The notes under the pieces are model-generated. The model was not told the origin of the DNA. It did not search any database and saw only the letters and a list, made by a program, of their open reading frames with translations. A program made the translations under genes and the position numbers. From NCBI GenBank assembly GCA_031278025.1, contig JAITLF010000178.1:1-23270 (forward strand): DNA of 23,270 bases. Direction: 5' to 3'. The stretch's first letter is position 1, and the number at the start of each line of letters is the position of its first letter. This document shows, piece after piece, positions 8,621-16,617 of the stretch. This DNA comes from Treponema sp. (lineage in GTDB: Bacteria > Spirochaetota > Spirochaetia > Treponematales > Breznakiellaceae).

Positions 8621-8920
8621 CACGTCATAAAGGCGCCTTTGCACGCGATAAAGGCTCCCCCGCGGCCACGGCAGGCGCCTGCGCGATCACGGTAGGCGCC
8701 TACGCGGTCACGGCAGGCGCCTACGCGGACGGCGGGGACAAGGGCCTGGGACTTGTAACCCCAGGTTTACGCCGCGCAAAAGCGGTTTTACGCCGCGCAA
8801 AAGCGGTTTCGCGATCAAGAAACCTGGGTCCGGAAGTTCCGGACCCCAGTCCGAAACTTCCGGACCCTTGTCCGAAACTTCCGGACCCTAGTCCGGGACT
8901 TCCGGACCCCAGTCCGCAAA
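8621..8920. repeat. Composite 21-nt array, short copy (families C', B', A')
   Basis: Five units of family C' (core AGGCGCCT in most copies) fill 8621-8725 at exactly 21 nt each. After a short link come units of family B' (GCGCAAAAGCGG at 8774 and 8795, plus a diverged third copy). Four units of family A' follow, with TTCCGGA at 8837, 8858, 8879 and 8900, again exactly 21 nt apart. The order and sequence match the reverse complement of the array at 15940-16550, including the linking segment with GACAAGGGCCTGGG. Copies are more diverged here than in the long array. Confidence 0.9.
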
Positions 8921-8926
8921 CGCCGG

Positions 8927-8950
8927 AGGGGCTTCTTTTGGGAAGCCCCT
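8927..8950 (+). promoter_or_regulatory. Leader hairpin upstream of loaP
   Basis: AGGGGCTTC and GAAGCCCCT form a perfect 9-bp stem with a 6-base loop, 54 bases before the loaP ATG. There is no T run after it. LoaP proteins studied in Bacillus act through a hairpin in the operon leader, so this is a candidate target or attenuator. That role is inference. Confidence 0.4.
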
Positions 8951-9003
8951 GCCCCAAGCCGATAGCATAACCCGGACGCCCTATGGTATAAGGGATTCTT
9001 CCG

Positions 9004-9543
9004 ATGAAATACTACGCCATCCAGGTGAGAACCCGGTCCGAAGAAAAATACATCACCCTCTATAGGGCGCTCCATCCGGAGCGGCCTGTCGAGATATACT
9101 TTCCCCGGCGGCGGCTTGACCTGCGCCGGAAAGGGGTTACGGCCCAGGAAACCCCGCCTATTTTCCCCGGATACATCTTCGTCGAAATCGATAACGAAGA
9201 TACCATCCTGAAATACCAGTGGGAGTTCCGCAAGACCGACGGGTTTTTCCGTTTCTTACGGTCCAACCGGAACATATGCCCCTTGGAGGACCGGGACCTG
9301 GAGATAGTGCTTCACTTTATCAAGCGGGTCGGGCCCATTGCCGGAAAATCCAGGGTTTATTTCGACCAGGATGCCCGCATCGTGGTTGCCGACGGCCCCC
9401 TCCTGGGGCTTGAGGGAAAGATAATAAAAGTCGATAAGAGGAAGGAGCGGGCAAAGATCAAACTGGATCTCTACGACGATTCCTTCTGCATCGATCTTGC
9501 CTTTGAGATCATTGAACCGGCGATGTCGGCCCGGCTGTCCTAA
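9004..9543 (+). CDS. loaP: LoaP-type NusG paralogue, transcription antiterminator
   Basis: This 179-residue protein has a NusG N-terminal domain (about residues 1-105), opening KYYAIQVRTRSEEKY and containing IFPGYIFVEI. A KOW domain (about residues 125-175) contains GPLLGLEGKI and KRKERAKIKLDL. This is the layout of specialised NusG paralogues (LoaP, UpxY, RfaH groups). Such proteins bind RNA polymerase at the start of long surface-polysaccharide or secondary-metabolite operons and suppress termination. Its place as the first plus-strand gene ahead of a dehydratase and an aminotransferase fits that role. A weak AAGGGA about 10 bases upstream supports the start. A housekeeping NusG is less likely because ribosomal-protein genes are absent. 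LoaP is preferred over UpxY or RfaH on sequence feel; confidence in the exact subgroup is moderate. Confidence 0.88.
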   Translation: MKYYAIQVRTRSEEKYITLYRALHPERPVEIYFPRRRLDLRRKGVTAQETPPIFPGYIFVEIDNEDTILKYQWEFRKTDGFFRFLRSNRNICPLEDRDLEIVLHFIKRVGPIAGKSRVYFDQDARIVVADGPLLGLEGKIIKVDKRKERAKIKLDLYDDSFCIDLAFEIIEPAMSARLS

Positions 9544-9568
9544 CCGGGCGCGTTCCGGCAATGAAAAA

Positions 9569-9683
9569 CGGGGCGAACCGGGGCGCAAAGACGGGCGAAC
9601 CGGGCGCAAGACGGGCGAACCGGGCGCAAAGACGGGGCGAACCGGGCGCAAAGACGGGCGGACCGGGCGCAAAGACGGGGCGG
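9569..9683. repeat. Small imperfect array of 20-22-nt units between loaP and the dehydratase
   Basis: About five units with the core AACCGGGCGCAAAGACGGG occur between the two genes. Unit length varies from 20 to 22 nt, so unlike the larger arrays this one has indels and does not keep a reading frame. Confidence 0.9.
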
Positions 9684-9708
9684 AGAACCTGAAGAAAAAA
9701 CGGGGATC

Positions 9709-11247
9709 ATGGAAAAATCAAGACGCCTTTACATTATAGGGGCCGGGTTTGCCGGCCAGACCCTGGCGGAAGAAATCAAACGGAAAGCCATTTTCGGCGG
9801 CGTGGTGGCCTTTCTGGACGACGATCCGGAAAAGATAGGCCGGAAGATCGAAGGGATTCCCGTCGTGGGGCCTATCCGGGATGTGGCCCGGCTGTTGCGC
9901 ATGAATCCCGCCGACGAAGCGGTCATCGCCATCCCCAGCGCCAGCCGGGAGTACCTTACGGAACTCTACCGGATCCTACAAAACGCGGGATTCCCCCGGA
10001 TCCGCATCCTGCCGGCCCTCTCCCAAATCATCAAGGGGAACGCCCACCTGATACAGACCCGTTCCATAGACCCCCAGGACCTCCTGGGCCGCACCCCGGT
10101 GGCGGTCAACCTGAAACAGAGCCTTTCGTATCTGCGGGGTAAACGGGTTCTGGTAACCGGCGCGGGTGGCTCCATCGGCAGCGAACTGTGCCGGCAGCTC
10201 CTCTCAGGGGGCGCGTCCCGGCTCTACCTCTTTGGGCATGGGGAAAATTCAATCTACCAGATCGACCGGGAACTCCGCCTGCTTCAGGACGAAGGGGTGG
10301 GCGAAAAGGCCTCCCTGGTGCCGGTCATCGGGGACCTGAAAGATGAAGGCTACATTGATTACATCCTGGGCAAGCTGAAGGCCGACGTGATCTTCCATGC
10401 CGCGGCCTATAAACACGTCCCCATGATGGAAGAAAACCCCGTGGCGGCCATAGAGAACAACTTTTTCGGCACCCTGAACCTGGTGGGGGCGGCCCAAAAG
10501 CACCGGGTAAAACGCTTCGTGTTTATCACCACCGACAAGGCGGTGGAGCCCGTTTCGGTGTACGGGGTCTCCAAATACCTCTGCGAGCGCCTGGTCCTGG
10601 ATGCCGCGGCCCGGGACCGCAGCGTCCCGGACCGAAGCGTCCCGGATGGGGAGGATTCCGGCGGCGGCCATTTTATGGTTGTCCGGTTCGGCAACGTCCT
10701 GGGATCCCGGGGGTCCATCATGCCCCTCTTCCAGAAGCAGATCGAGAAGGGCGGCCCCGTTACGGTTACGGACCCGGAGATGCGGCGCTGGTTCATGACC
10801 ATCCCGGAAGCCTGTTCCCTGGTACTCAAGGCCGGCGGAGTCGGCGCCAACGGGAACCGCTACCTTCTGGATATGGGTGAACCCATACGGATCAGGGACA
10901 TGGCGGAACAGATGATACGGTTCTACGGGTTTGAGCCCGAAAAGGATATCCGCATCGAGTACATAGGCCCCCGTCCTGGGGAGCGTCTAGACGAGGTCCT
11001 CTGGGCCGGGGACGAAACCCCCGTTCCCACCGAACACAGCCGTATCCTTACGGTTGAACGGAAGGGCCGGGACCCCCTGGACCTGGAAGCCTTAACACGG
11101 GCGTTGCGGCCCATCTGCCGCTTTGACCGGGAAAAGCCGGAGGAGTACCGGAACAGCGCCCTGCTGCGGAAGATACTTCACCAGGCGCTCCCTTCCCTTA
11201 TCATGCCGTCCCCATCTTCAGCGGGACATGCGGATGAAGAAACCTGA
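9709..11247 (+). CDS. Nucleotide-sugar 4,6-dehydratase (CapD/FlaA1/PglF family)
   Basis: This 512-residue protein combines a Rossmann-like N-terminal module (RLYIIGAGFAGQTLAEEI, residues about 5-120) with an extended short-chain dehydrogenase domain. That domain has the NAD(P) motif TGAGGSIGSEL from Thr150. The catalytic segment reads TTDK (Thr275-Asp276-Lys277) and later YGVSK (Tyr285, Lys289). PglF/FlaA1 enzymes usually have Met where this one has Tyr. The family converts UDP-GlcNAc or a related sugar to a 4-keto-6-deoxy sugar. The usual N-terminal membrane spans of PglF/CapD are absent, so it is probably cytoplasmic. Residues about 303-312 contain a duplicated DRSVP from a 15-nt tandem repeat. 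It overlaps the downstream aminotransferase by 20 nt, the expected partner enzyme. Confidence 0.92.
   Translation: MEKSRRLYIIGAGFAGQTLAEEIKRKAIFGGVVAFLDDDPEKIGRKIEGIPVVGPIRDVARLLRMNPADEAVIAIPSASREYLTELYRILQNAGFPRIRILPALSQIIKGNAHLIQTRSIDPQDLLGRTPVAVNLKQSLSYLRGKRVLVTGAGGSIGSELCRQLLSGGASRLYLFGHGENSIYQIDRELRLLQDEGVGEKASLVPVIGDLKDEGYIDYILGKLKADVIFHAAAYKHVPMMEENPVAAIENNFFGTLNLVGAAQKHRVKRFVFITTDKAVEPVSVYGVSKYLCERLVLDAAARDRSVPDRSVPDGEDSGGGHFMVVRFGNVLGSRGSIMPLFQKQIEKGGPVTVTDPEMRRWFMTIPEACSLVLKAGGVGANGNRYLLDMGEPIRIRDMAEQMIRFYGFEPEKDIRIEYIGPRPGERLDEVLWAGDETPVPTEHSRILTVERKGRDPLDLEALTRALRPICRFDREKPEEYRNSALLRKILHQALPSLIMPSPSSAGHADEET
10615..10644. repeat. 15-nt tandem duplication inside the dehydratase gene
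   Basis: Two 15-nt copies differing by one base encode a doubled DRSVP, in a loop after the catalytic YGVSK segment. The frame is kept. Confidence 0.85.
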
Positions 11248-12475
11248 CATCCCCTTTGCCCTTCCCTTCATGGGGCGGGAAGAAGAAGACGCAGTCCTCC
11301 GGGTACTCCGTTCCGGGTGGCTTACCACCGGGAAAGAGGCCCTCGCCTTTGAAACCGAGTTCGCCCGGTTCCTGGATACCCCCGGACGGGTCCCCCTTAC
11401 CGCGCTGGCGGTTAATTCCGCCACCAGCGGTCTCCACCTGGCCCTGGAAGCCTGCGGCGTGGGTCCCGGAGACGTGGTCCTGGTTCCCTCCTACACCTTC
11501 ACCTCCACCGCCGAAGTGGTCCGTTATCTGGGGGCGGACATTGCCTTCGTGGACACAAGCCCCGGCAGGTTTCATATCGATCCCCTGGCGCTGGAGCGTA
11601 CCCTGGAACGCCTGGTCCGGGGGCTTCCCGCCTACCCTCCCCGTGCCGGATCCGGCGAAGGTTTCGGGCCGCGGGGAAAGCCTCACGCGATGATCCCCGT
11701 CCATTACGGGGGCCTTCCCTGCGACATGGGCGCGATCATGGCCGCCGCCGGGCGTTACGGCGTCCGGGTCATAGAAGACGCGGCCCACTCGTTCCCTTCC
11801 CGGCTCTCAGGGGGCGAATGGGCCGGGACCATCGGGGATGCGGGGGTGTTTTCGTTCTATGCCACGAAGACCGTGGCCGCCGGCGAAGGGGGCATGGCGG
11901 TGAGCCGGGATGAGAAGTTGAGCCGCCGTATCGCGGTCATGCGTTCCCATGGGATAGACCGGTCCGTGTGGAACCGGTATACGGACAGAACGGCATCCTG
12001 GTATTACGAGGTTGTGGCGCCGGGGTTTAAGTACAACTTGCCGGACATCCTGGCCGCTATCGGGCGGGTTCAATTAACACGGGCGCCGGACTTGCTCAAA
12101 AAGCGGGAAGCCATCGCGGCCCGGTACGACGCGGCCTTCCGGGATGATGAACGCCTCCGCTTGCCGCCATCAGGACCGGGAGATGCCCGGCACCTGTATC
12201 CCCTGCGCCTTTGTCCGGAAACCCTGTCTCTACGCCGGGACGCTTTTATCGGAGCGCTTCAGGAGCGGGGAATAGGGGTATCGGTACATTTCATTCCTTT
12301 GCATACCATGCCGTACTATACGGAACGGTACGCCTTAGAACCGGAGGATTTTCCCGAATCCATGAGGAATTTTGAACAGGTCATTTCCCTTCCTATCTGG
12401 CCCGGAATGCGTGATGCCCAGGTAGAACGGGTTATTGAAACGGTAACAGCCATACTCAATGAACCGGGGCGGTAG
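11228..12475 (+). CDS. DegT/DnrJ/EryC1/StrS-family sugar aminotransferase
   Basis: This 415-residue PLP enzyme has the features of nucleotide-sugar aminotransferases. SATSGLHLALEACGVGPGDVV binds cofactor phosphate; VIEDAAHSF holds the pyridine-binding Asp; FSFYATKTVAAGEGG carries the Schiff-base lysine Lys214. It would transfer an amino group from glutamate to a 4-keto (or 3-keto) sugar nucleotide made by the preceding dehydratase, giving an amino-deoxy sugar for a surface glycan. The ATG at 11228 overlaps the dehydratase end by 20 nt, implying coupled translation. An ATG two codons later (11234) is equally plausible, and an upstream frame to 11123 is less likely because it runs through the dehydratase coding region. 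Which carbon is aminated cannot be told from sequence. Confidence 0.93.
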   Translation: MRMKKPDIPFALPFMGREEEDAVLRVLRSGWLTTGKEALAFETEFARFLDTPGRVPLTALAVNSATSGLHLALEACGVGPGDVVLVPSYTFTSTAEVVRYLGADIAFVDTSPGRFHIDPLALERTLERLVRGLPAYPPRAGSGEGFGPRGKPHAMIPVHYGGLPCDMGAIMAAAGRYGVRVIEDAAHSFPSRLSGGEWAGTIGDAGVFSFYATKTVAAGEGGMAVSRDEKLSRRIAVMRSHGIDRSVWNRYTDRTASWYYEVVAPGFKYNLPDILAAIGRVQLTRAPDLLKKREAIAARYDAAFRDDERLRLPPSGPGDARHLYPLRLCPETLSLRRDAFIGALQERGIGVSVHFIPLHTMPYYTERYALEPEDFPESMRNFEQVISLPIWPGMRDAQVERVIETVTAILNEPGR

Positions 12476-12478
12476 ACG

Positions 12479-14584
12479 GTGAGGGATAGGCCGTTATTTG
12501 TTGATGACATAGAACCGGCGGGCGTCTTGTACGGAATCACCGTCCGCTCCCCCATAGCCCGCGGCGCGCTCGTCAACCTTGAATGTCCCCCGCTGCCGGA
12601 TTCCTACACCCTCATCCGGCGCGGGGATATACCGGGACAGAACAGGCTGGATGAGTTTGCCCTGCCGGTCCTGGCGGCGGAAACCCTTTCCTATATCGGG
12701 GAGCCGGTAGCCCTTCTCATTGGTCCTGACCGGGCTCTGGTTGAAAAACTGGCCGGTCAAATCACGGTGGATACCCGGGAGGAAACCCCGGTCCTGAATC
12801 CCCATGCCGTTCCGGAAGAGGCCGTCTTAGCCCGGCGGGACATCGCTGTCGGGGAGGCCGAAAGCGCCTTTAGGGCGGCCAAAACCATTGTCGAGGGAAT
12901 CTACCATACGGGCATCCAGGAGCACTGGTACACGGAACCCGCCGGAGCGGTGGCCCTATGGGAAGACGAACAGGAAGGCGGAGGGCGGCTCACGGTGTAT
13001 ACGGCCACTCAATGGCCTTTTCAGGTTCTGCGGTCCGTCGAAAAGGTTTTGCAATGTCCCCATACCCACGTTATTGTGGAGCCCGCCGCCATCGGCATAC
13101 ACCTGGATGGAAAAATCTGGTATCCGTCCCTCCTGGCCTGTCACGCCGCCCTGGGCGCTTTCATCACGAAAAAGCCGGTCAAGATCATCCTTTCCCGGCT
13201 TGAGGATTTCCGGTACAGTCCCAAGCGGAACGGCGCCGAAATCAGGATACGCAGCGCCCTGGGGGACAAGGGGCGGCTCCTTGCCACGGAAATTTCCGTC
13301 CGGGCCGATCTGGGCGCGTATGGGGTCTTTACCGATGAAATACTGGACCGTATCTGCCTTGGGGCCTTAGGGGCCTATAAATCGGGGCATGTCCATATTC
13401 AGGCGGAGGCCGTATCCACCAATATCCCCCCGGCAAGTCCCTTTGCGGGGTTCGGCCTGGCCCAGGGCTTCTTTGCCATGGAACGCCAGGCTTCTATCAT
13501 TGCCGACATCCTGCGTCAGGACCCCATGGACTGGCGGATGGATACCATGATGAGCAAACGGCCGCTGGCTATCGGCGCACCGGGTTTCAGCGCCATACCC
13601 TCCGGGCTTTTGGACACCGCCGCCGCCATGGGGGATTACCGCAGAAAGTGGGCATCCTATGAACTGCTCAGGGAGTACCGGCGGAAAAACGGAAAAACGG
13701 AAAAGGACGAACCCCGGCGGGGTATAGGCCTGGCCGCCGCATACCAGGGCAGCGGTTTTTTGTATCCGGGAAACGACAAAGGCGTATACGATGTCGAATT
13801 GACCCTGGATAAAGCGGGAGAACTGGAAATCCGGACGAGCATGGTTACTTCCAGCGAGGAATACGCGTGCATCTGGCGGAAGATCGCCACGGAGGTCCTT
13901 TCGGTAGAGGCCGGCGCCGTCAGGGTGGTATTCGGGAATACCGCCCTGGGAATTGATTCAGGACCCGCGGCCCTCTCCCGAAACATCACCGCCGTTACGC
14001 ACCTGGTGGAACAGGCGTGCCTTGCCATCAGGGATCAGCGGTTCCGGGATCCCCTGCCCATCGTGGTACGCCGCTCGTGCCTTCCGGCAAAAAAGGAGGG
14101 CTGGGCCGGCCTTCCCTTTGACGCCAACGCCTTTGCCCATCTAGCCTGGGGAGCCGCGGTTGTGGAAACGGAGATAGACCCCATCGCGTTCATTCCGAAA
14201 ATCCGGGGGGTTTGGCTGGGCATAGACGGCGGCAAGATCCTTTCGGAAGACCGGGCCCGGCGTTCCCTGAAAATCTCGGTCGTCCATGCCTTAGGCTGGG
14301 CCTTCCGGGAAAATATCGCCTACGCCGGGGGACAAATCCCGGACAATCAGTTTGGCCAGTACGGTATCCCCTGCCCCCAGGACATACCGCCCATATCTAT
14401 TGATTTTATCTGGAACGATGCCCCCCAGCCCAAAGGCATAGAAGAGCTGCCGTTTAGCTGCGTTCCCGCCGCCTTTGTGCAGGCGGTCTCCCAGGCGGTG
14501 GATTATCCCTTTAAGCGCATCCCCTTAACGGCCCGTGATATTTGGGATGCCGAAAAATTCAAAACCCAGCGGGAGGGCCTATGA
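12479..14584 (+). CDS. Molybdenum-hydroxylase-like large subunit (xanthine dehydrogenase/aldehyde oxidase family), divergent cofactor site
   Basis: This 701-residue protein starts at a GTG 3 nt after the aminotransferase stop. The family order is visible: an N-terminal small domain (SYIGEPVALLIG), EHWYTEPAGAVA, TATQWPFQVLRSVEK, STNIPPASPFAGFG, and a C-terminal stretch ending KGIEELPFSCVPAAF. In this family the large subunit binds molybdopterin-Mo and hydroxylates the substrate. Two usual cofactor or substrate motifs are altered. The GGGFGGK-type loop reads AIGIHLDGK, and the AFRGFG motif reads PFAGFG, losing the arginine. The glutamate corresponding to the catalytic one appears kept (EEL). 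It may therefore have an unusual substrate or cofactor mode, or be inactive. It is co-translated with the iron-sulfur and FAD subunits, so an intact three-part complex is likely. Confidence 0.85.
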   Translation: MRDRPLFVDDIEPAGVLYGITVRSPIARGALVNLECPPLPDSYTLIRRGDIPGQNRLDEFALPVLAAETLSYIGEPVALLIGPDRALVEKLAGQITVDTREETPVLNPHAVPEEAVLARRDIAVGEAESAFRAAKTIVEGIYHTGIQEHWYTEPAGAVALWEDEQEGGGRLTVYTATQWPFQVLRSVEKVLQCPHTHVIVEPAAIGIHLDGKIWYPSLLACHAALGAFITKKPVKIILSRLEDFRYSPKRNGAEIRIRSALGDKGRLLATEISVRADLGAYGVFTDEILDRICLGALGAYKSGHVHIQAEAVSTNIPPASPFAGFGLAQGFFAMERQASIIADILRQDPMDWRMDTMMSKRPLAIGAPGFSAIPSGLLDTAAAMGDYRRKWASYELLREYRRKNGKTEKDEPRRGIGLAAAYQGSGFLYPGNDKGVYDVELTLDKAGELEIRTSMVTSSEEYACIWRKIATEVLSVEAGAVRVVFGNTALGIDSGPAALSRNITAVTHLVEQACLAIRDQRFRDPLPIVVRRSCLPAKKEGWAGLPFDANAFAHLAWGAAVVETEIDPIAFIPKIRGVWLGIDGGKILSEDRARRSLKISVVHALGWAFRENIAYAGGQIPDNQFGQYGIPCPQDIPPISIDFIWNDAPQPKGIEELPFSCVPAAFVQAVSQAVDYPFKRIPLTARDIWDAEKFKTQREGL

Positions 14585-15066
14585 CCGTTAACTTCATCCT
14601 GAACGGCGAAGACGTAATAAGCCATAGCGAAGCGGACGAACGGCTTCTGAACATACTCAGGGGAACCTTCAAACTTTTCGGCACGAAAACCGGCTGTCTT
14701 GAAGGCCGGTGCGGGGCCTGCTTTGTCATCCTGAACGGCAAGGTGGTCCCTTCCTGCCTGGTCCCGGCCTTCCGGGTCAGGAACAGCGAGATCATCACCA
14801 TAGAGGGCTTTTCCCAGACCGACGAGTATCAGGACATCCTTGCCGGTTTTTCCCGCGCGGGCCTTGAAGGATGCGGATACTGCGGCAGCGGTAAGATACT
14901 GGCCGCCAGCGTCCTGCTTGATCGGATACCCCGGCCTTCACCTGAGGAGGCCCTGGCCGCTTTTACGGGGATACGGTGCCGGTGTACCGAACCGGAAAGC
15001 CTTTTGGAAGGGGTACTGGCGGCGGCGGATATCAGGCAGCGGAGGCTCTATGGACGGGGCGCATAA
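14581..15066 (+). CDS. [2Fe-2S] subunit of the molybdenum-hydroxylase-like complex
   Basis: This 161-residue protein has the two-cluster layout of XdhC/CoxS-type subunits. The plant-ferredoxin cluster is bound by Cys39, Cys44, Cys47 and Cys59 (C-L-E-G-R-C-G-A-C). The second cluster uses Cys98, Cys101, Cys133 and Cys135. All eight cysteines are present. Its role is electron transfer between the molybdenum centre and FAD. The usual QCG(F/Y)C segment, whose Gln contacts the molybdenum cofactor, reads GCGYC here, and the TPG after it reads GSG. CRCTGY reads CRCTEP. The start ATG at 14581 overlaps the previous stop as ATGA. The frame extends upstream to 14542, but that start would lie within the preceding gene. 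Confidence 0.93.
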   Translation: MTVNFILNGEDVISHSEADERLLNILRGTFKLFGTKTGCLEGRCGACFVILNGKVVPSCLVPAFRVRNSEIITIEGFSQTDEYQDILAGFSRAGLEGCGYCGSGKILAASVLLDRIPRPSPEEALAAFTGIRCRCTEPESLLEGVLAAADIRQRRLYGRGA

Positions 15067-15892
15067 CCAGGTCTTCTTTCCTTCCGGCATACCGGAACTG
15101 TTTGCCGCCTGGAGCCGTTTTCCCGCCGCGGTTCCCGTTGCCGGAGGCACCGGCTTCGCCCGGCCTCAGAACAGCCGCTGCACCCTGGCCCTCCCGGCGG
15201 ACATCCTGTCCCTGGATGGATTGAACGAGCTGCGGCGCATTACCCGGACCGAACGGTACATCGAGATGGGGGCAATGGTCCGGCTGAACGACATTATCAA
15301 CCTGGGGAAAATCATTCCCCCGGTATTCACCCAGGCGTTGAAGTGCATAGCCGGTCCTGAATTGCGGAACCTGGCCACCATCGGGGGGAATATCTGCCAC
15401 CCCCGCCTGCGTCTTAACGCCGCGGCCCCCCTTGTCGCCCTTGACGCCCGCTACGAATTGCGGACCTCCCTGACCGCCCGGTGGATCTCCGCCGCCCGGT
15501 TTTCGTCCTTCCCCGGCCCCCTGGCTTTCAATCCCCAGGAACTCCTTACCCGCATCCGCATTCCCCTGGAACAATGGAACTATTCCCTTTTCACGCGCTT
15601 TGCGGGCGCCCCTGCCGAAAGCGAACCCGGGGGCGCCCTTGTTTTTATCGCCCGGATTCAGAAGAACATCCTTACGGACCTGCGGGTGGTGTTCGCCGGG
15701 GAAACGGTAATCCGGGATAAGAACAGCGAAGCCGTCCTTTCCGGCAAGCACCTGCCCCTGGACCGGCGGGACATACGCCATTTTATTGACCTGTGGAGGG
15801 CCTTTCTTTCGGGCGTTGATACCCCCGGCCCTGTGGTGAAGGCCCAGATGCTCAATTTTGTTGAAGGCGCCGTCAGGGAACTGGCGGATTAG
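15050..15892 (+). CDS. FAD-binding subunit of the molybdenum-hydroxylase-like complex
   Basis: This 280-residue protein is the CoxM/XdhB-type flavin subunit. It shows the FAD pyrophosphate motif as PVAGGTGFA near the N-terminus, and LATIGGNICHPRLRLNAA, matching the family's TIGGN loop. It passes electrons from the iron-sulfur clusters to an external acceptor. The ATG at 15050 has GGAGG five bases upstream and overlaps the end of the iron-sulfur gene by 17 nt; a longer frame from 14840 would lie inside that gene and is rejected. The order large, iron-sulfur, FAD completes the complex. It is the last gene before the inverted composite array. Confidence 0.92.
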   Translation: MDGAHNQVFFPSGIPELFAAWSRFPAAVPVAGGTGFARPQNSRCTLALPADILSLDGLNELRRITRTERYIEMGAMVRLNDIINLGKIIPPVFTQALKCIAGPELRNLATIGGNICHPRLRLNAAAPLVALDARYELRTSLTARWISAARFSSFPGPLAFNPQELLTRIRIPLEQWNYSLFTRFAGAPAESEPGGALVFIARIQKNILTDLRVVFAGETVIRDKNSEAVLSGKHLPLDRRDIRHFIDLWRAFLSGVDTPGPVVKAQMLNFVEGAVRELAD

Positions 15893-15939
15893 CCGCGCCG
15901 CCCCTTTGGAACCATAAAATCCCCTTTCCGGCATTGCAA

Positions 15940-16550
15940 GACCCCGGCCCGGAAGCCGCGGACCCCGGTCCGGAAGCCGCGGACCCAGGTCCGGAAGCCG
16001 CGGACCCAGGTCCGGAAGCAGCGGACCCAGGTCCGGAAGCCGCGGACCCCGGTCCGGAAGCCGCGGACCCAGATCCGGAAGCCGCGGACCCAGGTCCGGA
16101 AGCCGCGGACCCAGGTCCGGAAGCCGCGGACCCAGGTCCGGCGTCCGCAAACCTGGGTTTCTTGATCGCAAAACCAGGTTTGAGCAGCGCAAAACCAGTT
16201 TTGCGCGGCGGAAAAACACTTTTGCGCGGCGCAAACCTGGGTTTACACGCCCCAGGCCCTTGTCCCCGCCGTCCGCGCAGGCGCCTCCCGTGATCGCGCA
16301 GGCGCCTACCGTGATCGCGCAGGCGCCTCCCGAGATCGCGCAGGCGCCTACCTTGATCGCGCAGGCGCCTACCGTGATCGCGCAGGCGCCTACCTTGATC
16401 GCGCAGGCGCCTACCTTGATCGCGCAGGCGCCTACCATGATCGCGCAGGCGCCTACCCTGATCGCGCAGGCGCCTACCATGAACGCGCAGGCGCCTACCG
16501 TGATCGCGCAGGCGCCTACCATGATCGCGCAGGCGCCTACCGTGATCGCA
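15940..16550. repeat. Composite 21-nt array, long copy (families A, B, C)
   Basis: Family A has nine units (GGAAGC every 21 nt from 15951, core GGACCCAGGTCC). Family B has four (positions 16167, 16188, 16209 and 16230 in register, core GCGCAAAACC). Family C has thirteen (AGGCGCCT from 16279 to 16531, every 21 nt, without one indel). The cores of A and C are near-palindromic. It is the inverted counterpart of the array at 8621-8920, with the same order of families and the same linker. Family A faces the loaP operon in both. Confidence 0.95.
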
Positions 16551-16617
16551 GACTCATTCCCGCGGGCTGCGGACCGCTCTCCCCGAAAAAAACCGCTCCA
16601 CACCGGCGCCAAAGGCA

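Larger units (their letters stand above)
8460..9003. other. 544-nt divergent intergenic region between tkt and loaP
   Basis: It holds the tkt promoter, a 10-bp perfect inverted repeat (8588-8618), the short composite 21-nt array (8621-8920) and a 9-bp hairpin (8927-8950). I see no coding gene. A TATAAG at about 8992-8997 is too close to the loaP ATG to be a clear -10. Confidence 0.8.

Noticed and set aside
8927..8950. Intrinsic terminator
   Set aside because: The stem is good, but no T run follows on either strand; kept only as a leader hairpin.
12479..14584. Ordinary xanthine dehydrogenase assignment (xdhA)
   Set aside because: Two key substrate and cofactor motifs are changed and the gene context is not purine metabolism, so no symbol or substrate is given.
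15940..16550. CRISPR array
   Set aside because: Units follow each other without spacers, the period is 21 nt, and no cas genes are present.
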